This document shows positions 18,363 to 27,491 of a DNA stretch of 64,000 nucleotides, in pieces. Under the pieces are notes generated by a model that did no database searches, was not told the DNA's origin, and saw nothing but the letters and a program-made list of their open reading frames with translations. The position numbers and the translations under genes are program-made. Within the stretch, counting starts at the first letter, position 1. Each line of letters begins with the position of its first letter. Source of the stretch: Pararhizobium sp. YC-54. GTDB lineage: Bacteria > Pseudomonadota > Alphaproteobacteria > Rhizobiales > Rhizobiaceae. The DNA is taken from NCBI RefSeq assembly GCF_025847205.1, contig NZ_JAOYTH010000012.1:182250-246249 (forward strand), written 5' to 3'.

Positions 18363-19722
18363 GGGTTTTTTCCCGGGGTTTTGCAGGTTTCTTAAAACTT
18401 TGCGCCGAGAGCCATTTGCGGACATCGGATGAGGCGACGACCTCGCCGCGCTCGGCATAGGCTTCGTGATTGCGCTCGATGTCATCGAGCTTGTAGAGGT
18501 AGTTGACCATCAGGCAGTGCGACTCTCGCAGCGCCCTGGCGGACACATTGCCAAGGAAATCAAGGCGTTCAAGCCGGGCGCCATTGCCCAGGTGAAACCG
18601 CGCCACCGGATCGACAGGGCGCCCGTCGGTGGTGCGGGCGTTGAGGAAATACTGCGCCGCCGCGCGCAGGAGCAGCGGCTGCACTTCCAAGACCAGCGCT
18701 TCATCCTGAGACCAACCATCACCGTCGAGGACGGCCTTCAGCCGGTCAAACTCCAAGACCTCGGTTTCGTCCGTCGCCGCCTTGAGCCAGCGGGCAAAGC
18801 CCGGCACCGGCGAAAGCGTCACAAAGTTTTTAAGCCCCGGCTGTTCGCGGCGCAGGTCCTCGACGACCTGCTTGATGAGGAAATTGCCGAATGAAATGCC
18901 GCGCAGCCCCTGCTGGCAATTGGAAATGGAATAGAACACCGCCGTGTCGGCGTCACCCGGCGCGATGGGTGCGCGCGCGTCATCGAGCAGGGTGCCGATC
19001 CTGTCCGGGATGGACCGCGTCAGCGCCACCTCGACAAAAATCAGCGGCTCATCGGCCAGTTGCGGATGGAAGAAGGCGAAACAGCGCCGGTCCGGGGGCG
19101 CCAGACGGCTGCGCAATTCATTCCAGTCGCCGATGGCATGCACCGCTTCGTAGTGGATGATCTTCTCCAGAATATGCGCGGGCGTCATCCAGTCGATCGA
19201 GCGCAATTGCAGAAAACCCCGGTTGAACCACGAGGCGAACAGATGGGCGAAATCGGCATCGACGGCGGCAAGCTCCGGCATGGACGGCAGCAGATGCAGA
19301 AGCACCTCCCGCATCCGCACGAGGCTGGCCGTGCCCTGCGGCGCAGCGTTAAGCCTGCGGATCAACTCCTGCCGCCGCGGTTCGGCGGCATCGTGCAGTG
19401 CGGACAGAGTGTCCGCATTCGGGTTTTCACTATAATTTTTAATGGCTTGCCCGAGATGCGCCGCGCCAGCGCCAAAACGTTCCAGAAGTGCGCACATGAA
19501 TTCGCGCTGCTCCTGATCGTTAAGCCGCGCCCAGCCTGACAGGATATCCTGCGCGAGCGCCAGGCCGGATGCCTCGCCCTTGCTGGAAAGAAGCTCCTCG
19601 CAGCGCAGGACAAGCGTTTCGGCCCCAGCGTCTTTCTGCGCTGGCGGCGACGGGGCGATTAGCCGCCTGCCCCGCTCGGCAATGGCGTCGATCATGTCGC
19701 GGAAGGAAGACATGGTGTTCAT
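18355..19722 (-). CDS. matA: Malonyl-CoA decarboxylase MatA
   Basis: Cytoplasmic enzyme converting malonyl-CoA to acetyl-CoA and CO2. The N-terminal helical domain (to about residue 165) is followed by the acetyltransferase-like catalytic domain with the conserved Ser/His segments FYSISNCQQGLRGISFGNFL and TLSPVPGF. The ATG at 19722 has GGAG 7 bases upstream; an in-frame ATG at 19713 is an alternative. The length is 455 residues. Its stop lies inside the first codons of matB. It is transcribed away from matR, and the gap between them contains a perfect palindrome that fits a MatR operator. Confidence 0.95.
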   Translation of the reverse strand: MNTMSSFRDMIDAIAERGRRLIAPSPPAQKDAGAETLVLRCEELLSSKGEASGLALAQDILSGWARLNDQEQREFMCALLERFGAGAAHLGQAIKNYSENPNADTLSALHDAAEPRRQELIRRLNAAPQGTASLVRMREVLLHLLPSMPELAAVDADFAHLFASWFNRGFLQLRSIDWMTPAHILEKIIHYEAVHAIGDWNELRSRLAPPDRRCFAFFHPQLADEPLIFVEVALTRSIPDRIGTLLDDARAPIAPGDADTAVFYSISNCQQGLRGISFGNFLIKQVVEDLRREQPGLKNFVTLSPVPGFARWLKAATDETEVLEFDRLKAVLDGDGWSQDEALVLEVQPLLLRAAAQYFLNARTTDGRPVDPVARFHLGNGARLERLDFLGNVSARALRESHCLMVNYLYKLDDIERNHEAYAERGEVVASSDVRKWLSAQSFKKPAKPREKTHA

Positions 19723-19842
19723 GAACCGGCTCCGTCTGGGGAATGGGAGAAGCCTTCCGGCTCGAAAAACCATCGGACCCGCCGAGCGCGCCGTGTCTCC
19801 CAAGGTGAAACTATGTTATCTTTCTTGTGTGCAAAGTCAACA

Positions 19843-19858
19843 TTCTTGTATACAAGAA
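19843..19858. promoter_or_regulatory. MatR operator (perfect 16-bp palindrome)
   Basis: TTCTTGTATACAAGAA is a perfect palindrome in the 164-base divergent region between matA and matR. It agrees with the TCTTGTA/TACA-type site described for Rhizobium MatR. An imperfect relative, TTCTTGTGTGCAAAG, lies at 19822-19836 and may be a second, weaker site. It should control matAB, and matR itself. Confidence 0.8.
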
Positions 19859-19886
19859 ATCGAACCCGCGATTTGGAAAGTGCCGG

Positions 19887-20555
19887 ATGTCCGAAAATAT
19901 CGTTCAGAAACTGCGCGATCAGATCGAAAATGGAATTTTCAGCGGCACGCTCCCGGCCGGAAAACGGCTGGACGAAACGCAGCTTGCCAGCCAGTTCGGC
20001 GTTTCGCGCACGCCGGTTCGCGAAGCTCTGATGCAGCTCAGCGCCATCGGCCTGATCGAGATCCGCCCGCGCCGCGGCGCGATCGTCGCCGAACCCGCGC
20101 CGCACCGGGTCTATGAAATGTTCGAGGTGATGGCGGAACTCGAAGCGATGGCGGGTGCGCATGCCTCGCGCCGCCATACGCAGGCCGACCGCACAGCACT
20201 TCTGGCGGCGCATGAGGACTGCGCCCGTTCGGCACAAACTGCGGACGCGGACGCCTATTATTACGCCAACGAGTCGTTTCACGCCGCCATTTACGACGCG
20301 AGCCACAACGGTTTTCTGCAGGAACAATGCCTGGCGTTGCATCGCCGCCTGCGCCCCTATCGCCGTCTGCAGTTACGGGTGCGCAACCGCATGGAAAACT
20401 CCCTTGCGGAACACGATCGCATCGTGAAGGCCATCCTGGATGGAAGCGCCGACGAGGCAGCGGCAGCGTTGCGGGCCCACATCGCTGTTCAGGGCGACCG
20501 GTTCTCGGACCTGATTGCCCAGATCGCCGCCGGGCGTTCCGGGGTGCCGGCATGA
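19887..20555 (+). CDS. matR: GntR/FadR-type malonate regulator MatR
   Basis: Transcription regulator of 222 residues. The N-terminal winged helix (LDETQLASQFGVSRTPVREA, about residues 32-51) is typical of the GntR family. The C-terminal all-helical FCD domain keeps Asp/His ligand positions (ESFHAAIYDASH, AEHDRIVKAIL). It is divergent from matA across a palindromic operator, the standard arrangement of the rhizobial malonate locus. The ATG at 19887 is preceded by GGAAAG; a longer frame to 19827 would start inside the operator region and is unlikely. Malonate or malonyl-CoA is the expected effector. Confidence 0.93.
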   Translation: MSENIVQKLRDQIENGIFSGTLPAGKRLDETQLASQFGVSRTPVREALMQLSAIGLIEIRPRRGAIVAEPAPHRVYEMFEVMAELEAMAGAHASRRHTQADRTALLAAHEDCARSAQTADADAYYYANESFHAAIYDASHNGFLQEQCLALHRRLRPYRRLQLRVRNRMENSLAEHDRIVKAILDGSADEAAAALRAHIAVQGDRFSDLIAQIAAGRSGVPA

Positions 20556-20571
20556 ATGTAATAAAATCCTC

Positions 20572-20634
20572 TAATTTCATTTTTTAAGACAATTATGAAA
20601 TTTAATTGACAAAGATTTTTTTGCACCCATACTG
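20572..20634 (+). promoter_or_regulatory. Promoter and inverted repeat upstream of the M20/ABC operon
   Basis: AATTTCAT (20573-20580) and ATGAAATT (20595-20602) form an 8-bp inverted repeat with a 14-base spacer. It is followed by TTGACA (20606-20611), 16 bases, and CATACT (20628-20633), which resembles a sigma-70 promoter. The repeat could be the operator of the RpiR-type regulator at the end of the operon. The assignment is inferred. Confidence 0.5.
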
Positions 20635-20734
20635 CCCTCAATCGCGCTGGGGCCGAACGGGTGCAAAAGAACAGCCCTTCCCCTGACCATCGGCACCGAG
20701 CAAGCCGCATGGCCATTTCCGCGAGGAGGGAACG

Positions 20735-22060
20735 ATGCAGAAGAGAATTGAGGACGCCGTGGCCGATGTCTGGTCGCGGCTGGATGCCCGGTCCGACCGG
20801 GTGGTGGGGCTGGCCAGCGATCTGGTGCGCATTCCCTCCGTCAATCCGAAATTTCAGGACGAGCCCGAGGAAGGCCGCGAGCGGCAGGTCCAGGCGTTGA
20901 TCGCCGGGGAACTGTCGGGCTGCGACCTGAGCATTCAAACGTTCGACGCCCTTCCCGGCCGCCCCAACCTGCTGGCCGAAAGCGAAGCCGTAGGAACCGG
21001 CGAGCGCGATCTCATCCTGTGCGGCCATATCGACGTGGTGCCGGTCGGGGACCGGCGCGAATGGAGCTACGATCCGTTCTGCGGCGACGTGCGCGACGGC
21101 AAGGTGCTCGGCCGCGGCACGATGGACATGAAGGCGGGCATGGCCTGCTGCGTGGAAGCCTTGCGCGTCATCCGCGAGGCCGGCATCACGCTTCATGGCA
21201 AGGTTGCGCTCCATTCCGTCGTCGACGAGGAAGCAGGCGGCTTCGGTGCGAAGGCCATGGTGCGGGCCGGCCATCTCGCTCCCGCCGCCATCATCGCGGA
21301 ACCCGGCGGCGACGAGATCTTCATCAGCCAGGGCGGGCTCGAATGGCTGCGCATCACCATCCGCGGGCGCCAGGGCCATTCGGCCTACCGCTTCACCGGC
21401 ATGTATCCGCAGCCGCACCAGGAAAACCGCAAGGCGCCGCCGATCAGCGCTGCCGATCAAGCCACCCGTTTCCTGTCGGCATTGCGCGACTACGAAGCCG
21501 CCAATGCGCGGGTGAAAAGCCATCCGATGATGCCGCCCGGCATCAATCATTTCGGCGTCGGTTCGGTGCGCATCGGCGCGGGTCTCGGCGCCGACGGCCT
21601 GCCGATGATCATGACCAACCCCGGCATCGTGCCGGATGTCGCGGTGATCGACATCGACCACAAGTTCATGCCGCATGAAACCAGCGCCGACATCCGCGCC
21701 GACTTCGAACAATTCGTCGGCCATTTCTGCGCGACCGATCCATGGCTGCGCGAAAATCCGATCAAGGTGGAATGGGATCTTTACGACCTGCATTTCCCGC
21801 CCATGAACACGTCGGCGGATCACCCGCTGGTGAAGATTGTTACGGACCGGCGCCAAAACCTCGGCAAGCCGACGGCACTGCGCGGCTCCATCGGCGTGAC
21901 CGACGGCGCGCACTATGCGGTCGCCGGCGTGCAGCCGATCCGCTACGGCCCGTTCGGCGCCAACCAGCATGCGGCCGACGAGTGGGCCGATGTGGCTTCC
22001 ATCAAGATCACGACGAAAGTCTTTGCGGCGGCCATCCTCGACTGGTGCGGCGTCGCCTGA
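20735..22060 (+). CDS. M20-family metallopeptidase (ArgE/DapE-like)
   Basis: Zinc-dependent cytoplasmic deacylase or peptidase of 441 residues. Motifs: LILCGHIDVVPVG (first metal His and Asp), GRGTMDMKAG (bridging Asp), VVDEEAGGFG (general-base Glu and metal Glu) and a C-terminal metal His. GAGGGAACG precedes the ATG. It is the first gene of an operon with a full oligopeptide-type importer, so it probably processes the imported compound: an N-acyl amino acid, an acylated dipeptide or a similar amide. ArgE itself works in arginine synthesis, but the location makes a catabolic role more likely. Confidence 0.9.
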   Translation: MQKRIEDAVADVWSRLDARSDRVVGLASDLVRIPSVNPKFQDEPEEGRERQVQALIAGELSGCDLSIQTFDALPGRPNLLAESEAVGTGERDLILCGHIDVVPVGDRREWSYDPFCGDVRDGKVLGRGTMDMKAGMACCVEALRVIREAGITLHGKVALHSVVDEEAGGFGAKAMVRAGHLAPAAIIAEPGGDEIFISQGGLEWLRITIRGRQGHSAYRFTGMYPQPHQENRKAPPISAADQATRFLSALRDYEAANARVKSHPMMPPGINHFGVGSVRIGAGLGADGLPMIMTNPGIVPDVAVIDIDHKFMPHETSADIRADFEQFVGHFCATDPWLRENPIKVEWDLYDLHFPPMNTSADHPLVKIVTDRRQNLGKPTALRGSIGVTDGAHYAVAGVQPIRYGPFGANQHAADEWADVASIKITTKVFAAAILDWCGVA

Positions 22061-22135
22061 GCGGCCGGACCCGGTATTTGTAATTCTCGACCATCGCCAT
22101 CGCGCGCCCGATCGCGCCAACAGAGGAATCGCATC

Positions 22136-23764
22136 ATGAAGACACTGTTCTCTGCATCCCAGAAGCCGGCCGCGCGTCCACGCCTCGCCGCCCTGTTCAC
22201 CTCCGCCGCCATCGCGGCCATGGTCGCAGCGGCTGGGCCGGCCGCCGCCGAAACGCTCAACTGGGCGCGCGGCTCGGACGTCCAGACGCTCGATCCGCAT
22301 GCGTATAACGAAGGCATCACGCATGCCTTCAACCATCAGATCTACGAGCCGCTTGTGGCGCGTTCCGACGATGGAAAACTGGTCGGCGTGCTAGCGACCG
22401 AATGGAAGATGCTACCCGATCAGCCGGACACCTGGGAATTCAAGCTGCGTCCGGGCGTGACCTTCCACGATGGCGCGCCGCTCACCCCCGACGACGTGGT
22501 CTTTTCGATAGGGCGTGCCATGGCGGCGACGTCGAATGTCCGCTCGCTGCTGACGGCAGTGGACAGCGTCACGGCCAAGGACGAGCACACTGTCCAGATC
22601 AAGACCAAGGGGTCGAGCCCGCTGCTGGTCAACAACCTCGTCAACATCTTCATGATGAACCGGGCCTGGGCCGAGAAAAACCAGTCCACGGCGCCGCAAG
22701 ATTTCAAGGCGGGCAAGGAGAACTTCGCCGCGCGCAACGAAAACGGTACGGGCGCCTACAGCCTCGTCAGCCGCGAGGCCGACCGGCGCACCGAGCTTGC
22801 CGCCTATGACAAGTATTGGGGCATCGGCCAGTTCCCGCTCGATATCGACCGCATCGTCTACACGCCGATCCAGTCCGCCGCCACGCGCGTTTCGGCGCTC
22901 ATCAGCGGCGAGATCAATTTCCTGCAGGACGTTCCCCCGCAGGATATCGCCCGGCTGGAGCAAAATCCCGAGCTGCGCGTGGTGCGCGGGCCGGAAAACC
23001 GCACCATCTTCTTCGGCCTCAACATGGGGGCCGACAAGCTCACCTATGGCGAGGCCAAGGGCAATCCCTTCGCCGACAAGCGCGTGCGCCACGCCATGAA
23101 CATGGCGATCGACCGCGCGGTGATCGGCAAGGCGATCATGCGCGGCGAATCCATCCCGCTCGGCACGATCGCTCCCCCTTTCATCGAGGGCTATACGGAA
23201 GAGATGGGCAAGCTGCCCGTCGTCGATATCGAAAAGGCCAAACAGCTGATGGCCGAGGCCGGTTATGGCGACGGTTTTTCGGTCACGCTCAACTGCACCA
23301 ATGACAGTTTCGTCAACGACGAGCGCATCTGCCAGGCCATCGTCGGCATGATGGCCAAGATCGGCATCACGGTGCATCTCGACGTCCAGCCGGCCGGCGT
23401 AGTCTTCCCGATGGTCGCCAACGGCAAGACCGATTTCTACCTGATGGGCTGGGGCGCATCGACCTTCGATTCCCAGTACATCTTCGACAATCTGGTCCAT
23501 TCGCGCGGTGAGGGACGCGGCGCCTGGAGCGCGGCGAACTTCAACAATGCTGAGATCGACGCCAAGATCGACACGCTGGGTTCCGAAGCCGATCTTACAA
23601 AGCGCAACGCCACCATCGCCGACATCTGGAAAGTCGTTCAGGACGAAAGCTTCTATCTGCCGATCCACGCCCAGATGCTGGCGCGCGCGGCCAAGAAGAA
23701 CATCCAGATCACGCCGAACCTCTCCAACAGCATCTTCGTCAAGACGATAGCGGTGGAAAAATGA
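22136..23764 (+). CDS. Oligopeptide-type ABC transporter substrate-binding protein (first system)
   Basis: Family 5 periplasmic binding protein of 542 residues. It has a long signal peptide (positively charged start, hydrophobic AALFTSAAIAAMVAAAGPAA, cleavage near residue 38 before ETLNWARG). Family features include LDPHAYNE, WEFKLRPGVTFHDG and the conserved KRVRHAMNMAIDR. It lies 75 bases after the M20 gene, and its stop overlaps the first permease start as ATGA. It is clearly related to the binding protein at 49962-51533 in the second system. The ligand is likely a peptide or amide; it cannot be named from sequence. Confidence 0.92.
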   Translation: MKTLFSASQKPAARPRLAALFTSAAIAAMVAAAGPAAAETLNWARGSDVQTLDPHAYNEGITHAFNHQIYEPLVARSDDGKLVGVLATEWKMLPDQPDTWEFKLRPGVTFHDGAPLTPDDVVFSIGRAMAATSNVRSLLTAVDSVTAKDEHTVQIKTKGSSPLLVNNLVNIFMMNRAWAEKNQSTAPQDFKAGKENFAARNENGTGAYSLVSREADRRTELAAYDKYWGIGQFPLDIDRIVYTPIQSAATRVSALISGEINFLQDVPPQDIARLEQNPELRVVRGPENRTIFFGLNMGADKLTYGEAKGNPFADKRVRHAMNMAIDRAVIGKAIMRGESIPLGTIAPPFIEGYTEEMGKLPVVDIEKAKQLMAEAGYGDGFSVTLNCTNDSFVNDERICQAIVGMMAKIGITVHLDVQPAGVVFPMVANGKTDFYLMGWGASTFDSQYIFDNLVHSRGEGRGAWSAANFNNAEIDAKIDTLGSEADLTKRNATIADIWKVVQDESFYLPIHAQMLARAAKKNIQITPNLSNSIFVKTIAVEK

Positions 23765-24738
23765 TCGCTTTTCTCGCGCGCAGGCTGGCCTCGGCCGTGC
23801 CGGTCATGCTCATCACGGCCTTTCTGTCGTTTGCCGCGTTCCGCTTCATCGGCGATCCGCTGCAGAACATGCTGGGGCAGGATGCGACCGCCGAGGACCG
23901 GGCCCGGCTTGCTGCCGAGATGGGCTTCGACCAACCCTTCTACATCCAGTTCTGGCGCTTTATCGGGTCGATCCTGCACGGCGATTTCGGCGTTTCCACC
24001 CGCATGGGACGCCCCGTGCTGGACCTGATCATCGAGCGGCTGCCTGCCACGCTGGAACTGGCGGTCCTCTCCTTCATCATCGCCATGGCGGCGGGCATCG
24101 CGCTCGGCGTCATGACGGCGCTGCGCCCGCGCTCCGTCTTTTCGCGCGTCAGCATGACCGGCTCGCTGGTGGCCGTATCCCTGCCGAATTTCCTGATCAG
24201 CATCGGGCTGATCTATGTCTTCTCGGTTACGCTCGGCTGGCTGCCCGCCTTCGGGCGCGGCGAGACGGTGCAGGTCGGATGGTGGAGCACCGGGCTTCTG
24301 ACGAAAAGCGGCTGGCAGGCGCTGATCCTGCCCGCCATCTCGCTCGCCACCTTCCAACTCACCCTCATCCTGCGCCTGGTGCGCACGGAAATGCTGGAAG
24401 TGATGCATTCCGACTATATCCGATTCGCCCGCGCCCGCGGCCTGTCCTCGCGGCTCATCTACTTCTCCTATGCGCTGAAGAACACCATGGTTCCGGTCGT
24501 CACCGTCGCGGGCCTCCAGCTCGGCTCCATCATCGCCTTTGCCGTCGTCACCGAAACGGTCTTCCAGTGGCCGGGCGTTGGGCTGCTTTTCATCAATTCG
24601 GTCAATTTCTCCGATGTGCCGATCATGGCGACCTACCTTCTCCTCACCTCGCTCATCTTCGTGACGATCAACATGGTGGTCGACTGCATCTACTTCCTCA
24701 TCGACCCACGCCTGCGGGCGACCGGAGGCATCCAATGA
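23761..24738 (+). CDS. Oligopeptide-type ABC permease, DppB-like (first system)
   Basis: Inner-membrane permease of 325 residues with six predicted membrane segments. It has the DppB-type N-terminus and the cytoplasmic EAA loop near TEMLEVMHSDYIRFARARGL. It overlaps the binding-protein stop and the next permease start, both as ATGA. The segment FGRGETVQVGWWSTGLLT is shared almost word for word with the permease of the second importer (48941-49906), so the two systems are paralogues. Confidence 0.93.
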   Translation: MIAFLARRLASAVPVMLITAFLSFAAFRFIGDPLQNMLGQDATAEDRARLAAEMGFDQPFYIQFWRFIGSILHGDFGVSTRMGRPVLDLIIERLPATLELAVLSFIIAMAAGIALGVMTALRPRSVFSRVSMTGSLVAVSLPNFLISIGLIYVFSVTLGWLPAFGRGETVQVGWWSTGLLTKSGWQALILPAISLATFQLTLILRLVRTEMLEVMHSDYIRFARARGLSSRLIYFSYALKNTMVPVVTVAGLQLGSIIAFAVVTETVFQWPGVGLLFINSVNFSDVPIMATYLLLTSLIFVTINMVVDCIYFLIDPRLRATGGIQ

Positions 24739-25661
24739 GCGCCCTCACCCGCAAGCTTTCCGGCTTCTTCCAATCGGATATCGGCCATGCCTATCTGCGT
24801 TCGCCCGGCGCGCTGATGGCGACCGCGGTGCTCGCCGCCATCCTCATCGCCGCCATCGCCGCGCCGCTTCTCGCCCCGCAGGATATTCTCGATCCCGCCC
24901 AGCTAGACCTCATGGCGGCCAACACGCCGCCGTGGAGCGTCAATGAGTTTACCGGCCAGTTCTACGCGCTGGGAACCGACGATCAGGGCCGCGACATCCT
25001 CTCCGCCACGCTGTATGGCACGCGGGTTTCCCTGCTGGTCGGCCTTGCCGCCGTGATGCTCTCGATGAGTATCGGCGTCACGCTAGGGCTGGTTTCCGGC
25101 TATTTCGGCGGGCGCGTCGATGCCTTCATCATGCGCATCGCGGACGTACAATTGTCGATCCCGGCCATCCTGATCGCGCTCCTGATCTTCGGCCTGACGC
25201 GGACCCTGCTGCCGCCCGGCGCGCGCGACACCATGGCCGTCTACGTGCTCATCCTCGCCATCGGCTTTTCCGGCTGGGTTTCCTATGCGCGCACCGTGCG
25301 CGGCGCAGTCATGGTGGAAAAGCAGCGCGAATACGTGCAGGCTGCCCTGATGATGGGCCTGCCCACCCGCATCGTCCTCACCCGACATATCCTGCCGAAC
25401 GTGCGCCGCCCCATATTGGTGATCGCCACCATCTCGCTGGCGCTCGCCATCATCACCGAGGCGACGCTGTCCTATCTCGGCGCCGGCCTGCCCGCCACCC
25501 AGCCGTCGCTCGGCACGCTCATCCGCAGCGGACAGGATTTCCTCTTCGCCGGCGAATGGTGGATCCTGCTTTTCCCCGCCATGACCCTGCTTTCTCTTGC
25601 ACTGGCGATCAACGTGCTCGGCGACTGGCTGCGCGACGCGCTCAACCCGAGAGGGGTCTGA
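24735..25661 (+). CDS. Oligopeptide-type ABC permease, DppC-like (first system)
   Basis: Second inner-membrane permease, 308 residues. It has the OppC_N-type amino terminus before the first membrane helix, GTDDQGRDILS after it, and an EAA loop in EKQREYVQAALMMGLP. The start ATG at 24735 overlaps the DppB-like stop. It is two bases from the fused ATPase gene. It acts with the DppB-like protein to form the channel. Confidence 0.93.
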   Translation: MSALTRKLSGFFQSDIGHAYLRSPGALMATAVLAAILIAAIAAPLLAPQDILDPAQLDLMAANTPPWSVNEFTGQFYALGTDDQGRDILSATLYGTRVSLLVGLAAVMLSMSIGVTLGLVSGYFGGRVDAFIMRIADVQLSIPAILIALLIFGLTRTLLPPGARDTMAVYVLILAIGFSGWVSYARTVRGAVMVEKQREYVQAALMMGLPTRIVLTRHILPNVRRPILVIATISLALAIITEATLSYLGAGLPATQPSLGTLIRSGQDFLFAGEWWILLFPAMTLLSLALAINVLGDWLRDALNPRGV

Positions 25662-25663
25662 CC

Positions 25664-27370
25664 ATGGCATCCAGCCATCCTCCCGTCCTGTCAATCCGCG
25701 GCCTCTGCGTGGATTTCCCCGGCCGCCACGGCACCTTCCAGGCCGTGCGCAATGTCGGCTTCGACGTCAAGCCGGGTGAAATCCTCGGCATTGTCGGCGA
25801 ATCCGGCGCCGGAAAATCCACCGTCGGCGCGGCGATCACCGGCCTTTTGCAGCCGCCGGGCCATATCAGCGCGGGCGAAATCCGCCTATCCGGCGATGTC
25901 ATCGACGCGCGCAACCTCAAGGCCATGCAGGCGCTGCGCGGCAAGCGCATCTCGACCATCTTCCAGGACCCGCTGACCAGCCTCAATCCGCTGTTCACCA
26001 TCGAGCGGCAATTGGTCGATACGATCCGCACGCACCGGCCGATGTCGCGCGCGGCAGCCCGCATTGAGGCGGTGCGGCAACTGGAAACCGTCGGCATTCC
26101 CGAACCGGAGCGCCGGGTGAAGAATTGGCCGCACGAGTTTTCCGGCGGCATGCGCCAGCGCGCGGTGATCGCGCTTGCGCTCTGTTCGGAGCCCGAACTC
26201 ATCATCGCCGACGAACCGACCACGGCGCTGGATGTTTCTGTTCAGGCGCAGATACTGGACCTTATCCGCACGCTGGCGCAACAGCGCCAAGTGGCCGTCA
26301 TACTCATCACCCATGACATGGGCGCCATCGCGCAGGTTACCGATCGCGTCGCCGTCATGCGATCAGGCGAAATCGTCGAACTCGGCGATACGCAAACCGT
26401 TCTCAACCAACCGCAGCATGACTATAGCCGCGCGCTGATCTCAGTGGTTCCGCGTGCCGATGTGAAACTTGACCGCTTCCCTGTCGCGGGTGCGCCGAAA
26501 AACATCGACGTCGCCATGCAATGGCTGCTCGAGGGAGAAAACAATCGCTCCTCGACCTCCGGCAAGACATTGGTGGAGTTGCGGCATGTCGAGCAGGTCT
26601 ATGGCGGGAAGTCGTTTTTCTTCCGTAGCGCATCGGACGGCTTCAAGGCCCTACACGACATCAATCTCGATGTGCGCAACGGCGAGGTCATGGGGCTTGT
26701 CGGCGAATCCGGTTCGGGCAAATCCACCATGGCGCGTATCTTCGCCGGCCTGACGCGGCCGAGCCAGGGGCAGATGCTGTTCGCTGGCCAGGACGTTTTC
26801 GCCGCGCCCTTCGCCGCGCGGCAGCAAATCCGCCGAGACACGCAGATGGTGTTCCAGGATCCCTATTCCTCGCTCAACTCGCAGATGCGTGTCGGCGACA
26901 TCATCGCCGAACCCATGGTTCATTATGGGCTCGTTGCCGATCGCAGGCAGGCCGAACCTGTCATGCTGGAACTCCTGAACGCCGTCGGCCTCGACGCGAC
27001 GGCTGCCCGGCGCTACCCGCACGCCTTTTCCGGCGGGCAACGCCAGCGCATTTCCATCGCCCGCGCTCTGGCGAGCCGCCCGCGCTTCCTGATATGCGAT
27101 GAGCCGACCTCGGCGCTCGACGTCTCCATCCAGGCGCAGATCCTCAATCTGCTCAAGGATTTGCAGGCCAAACTCTCGCTGACGATCCTGTTCATCAGCC
27201 ACGACCTGCCCGTCGTGCGCCAGATCTGCGACCGGATCACAGTGCTGCAAAGGGGCCGGATTTGCGAGGTCAGCCCCACGGACAGCCTGTTCGATGCACC
27301 ACAACACACATACACAGCCAATCTGCTGGCGATGATACCGGATATGCATGCGCATCGCGCGAGCGCCTGA
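25664..27370 (+). CDS. Fused DppD-DppF-type ABC ATPase (first system)
   Basis: Single protein of 568 residues carrying both ATPases of the importer. The first domain (about 1-270) has GESGAGKST, FSGGMRQR and LIIADEPT; the second (about 300-560) has GESGSGKST, FSGGQRQR and LICDEPT. Each domain ends with the helical region typical of oligopeptide ATPases, although the first has a shortened tail. The ATG at 25664 follows the permease stop by two bases; the longer frame upstream lies inside the permease gene. The second importer in this window has these two ATPases on separate genes. Confidence 0.93.
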   Translation: MASSHPPVLSIRGLCVDFPGRHGTFQAVRNVGFDVKPGEILGIVGESGAGKSTVGAAITGLLQPPGHISAGEIRLSGDVIDARNLKAMQALRGKRISTIFQDPLTSLNPLFTIERQLVDTIRTHRPMSRAAARIEAVRQLETVGIPEPERRVKNWPHEFSGGMRQRAVIALALCSEPELIIADEPTTALDVSVQAQILDLIRTLAQQRQVAVILITHDMGAIAQVTDRVAVMRSGEIVELGDTQTVLNQPQHDYSRALISVVPRADVKLDRFPVAGAPKNIDVAMQWLLEGENNRSSTSGKTLVELRHVEQVYGGKSFFFRSASDGFKALHDINLDVRNGEVMGLVGESGSGKSTMARIFAGLTRPSQGQMLFAGQDVFAAPFAARQQIRRDTQMVFQDPYSSLNSQMRVGDIIAEPMVHYGLVADRRQAEPVMLELLNAVGLDATAARRYPHAFSGGQRQRISIARALASRPRFLICDEPTSALDVSIQAQILNLLKDLQAKLSLTILFISHDLPVVRQICDRITVLQRGRICEVSPTDSLFDAPQHTYTANLLAMIPDMHAHRASA

Positions 27371-27491
27371 TGGCACAAAGACCGGCGAAGACGAAAACGC
27401 ATGCCTTTCTTTTCTTTCTATAAAGCATGGTATGCAATTTGTAATATAACGCAAACATTTCGCATGCCGGCTTTTGGCAGGGAGAGTCGCT

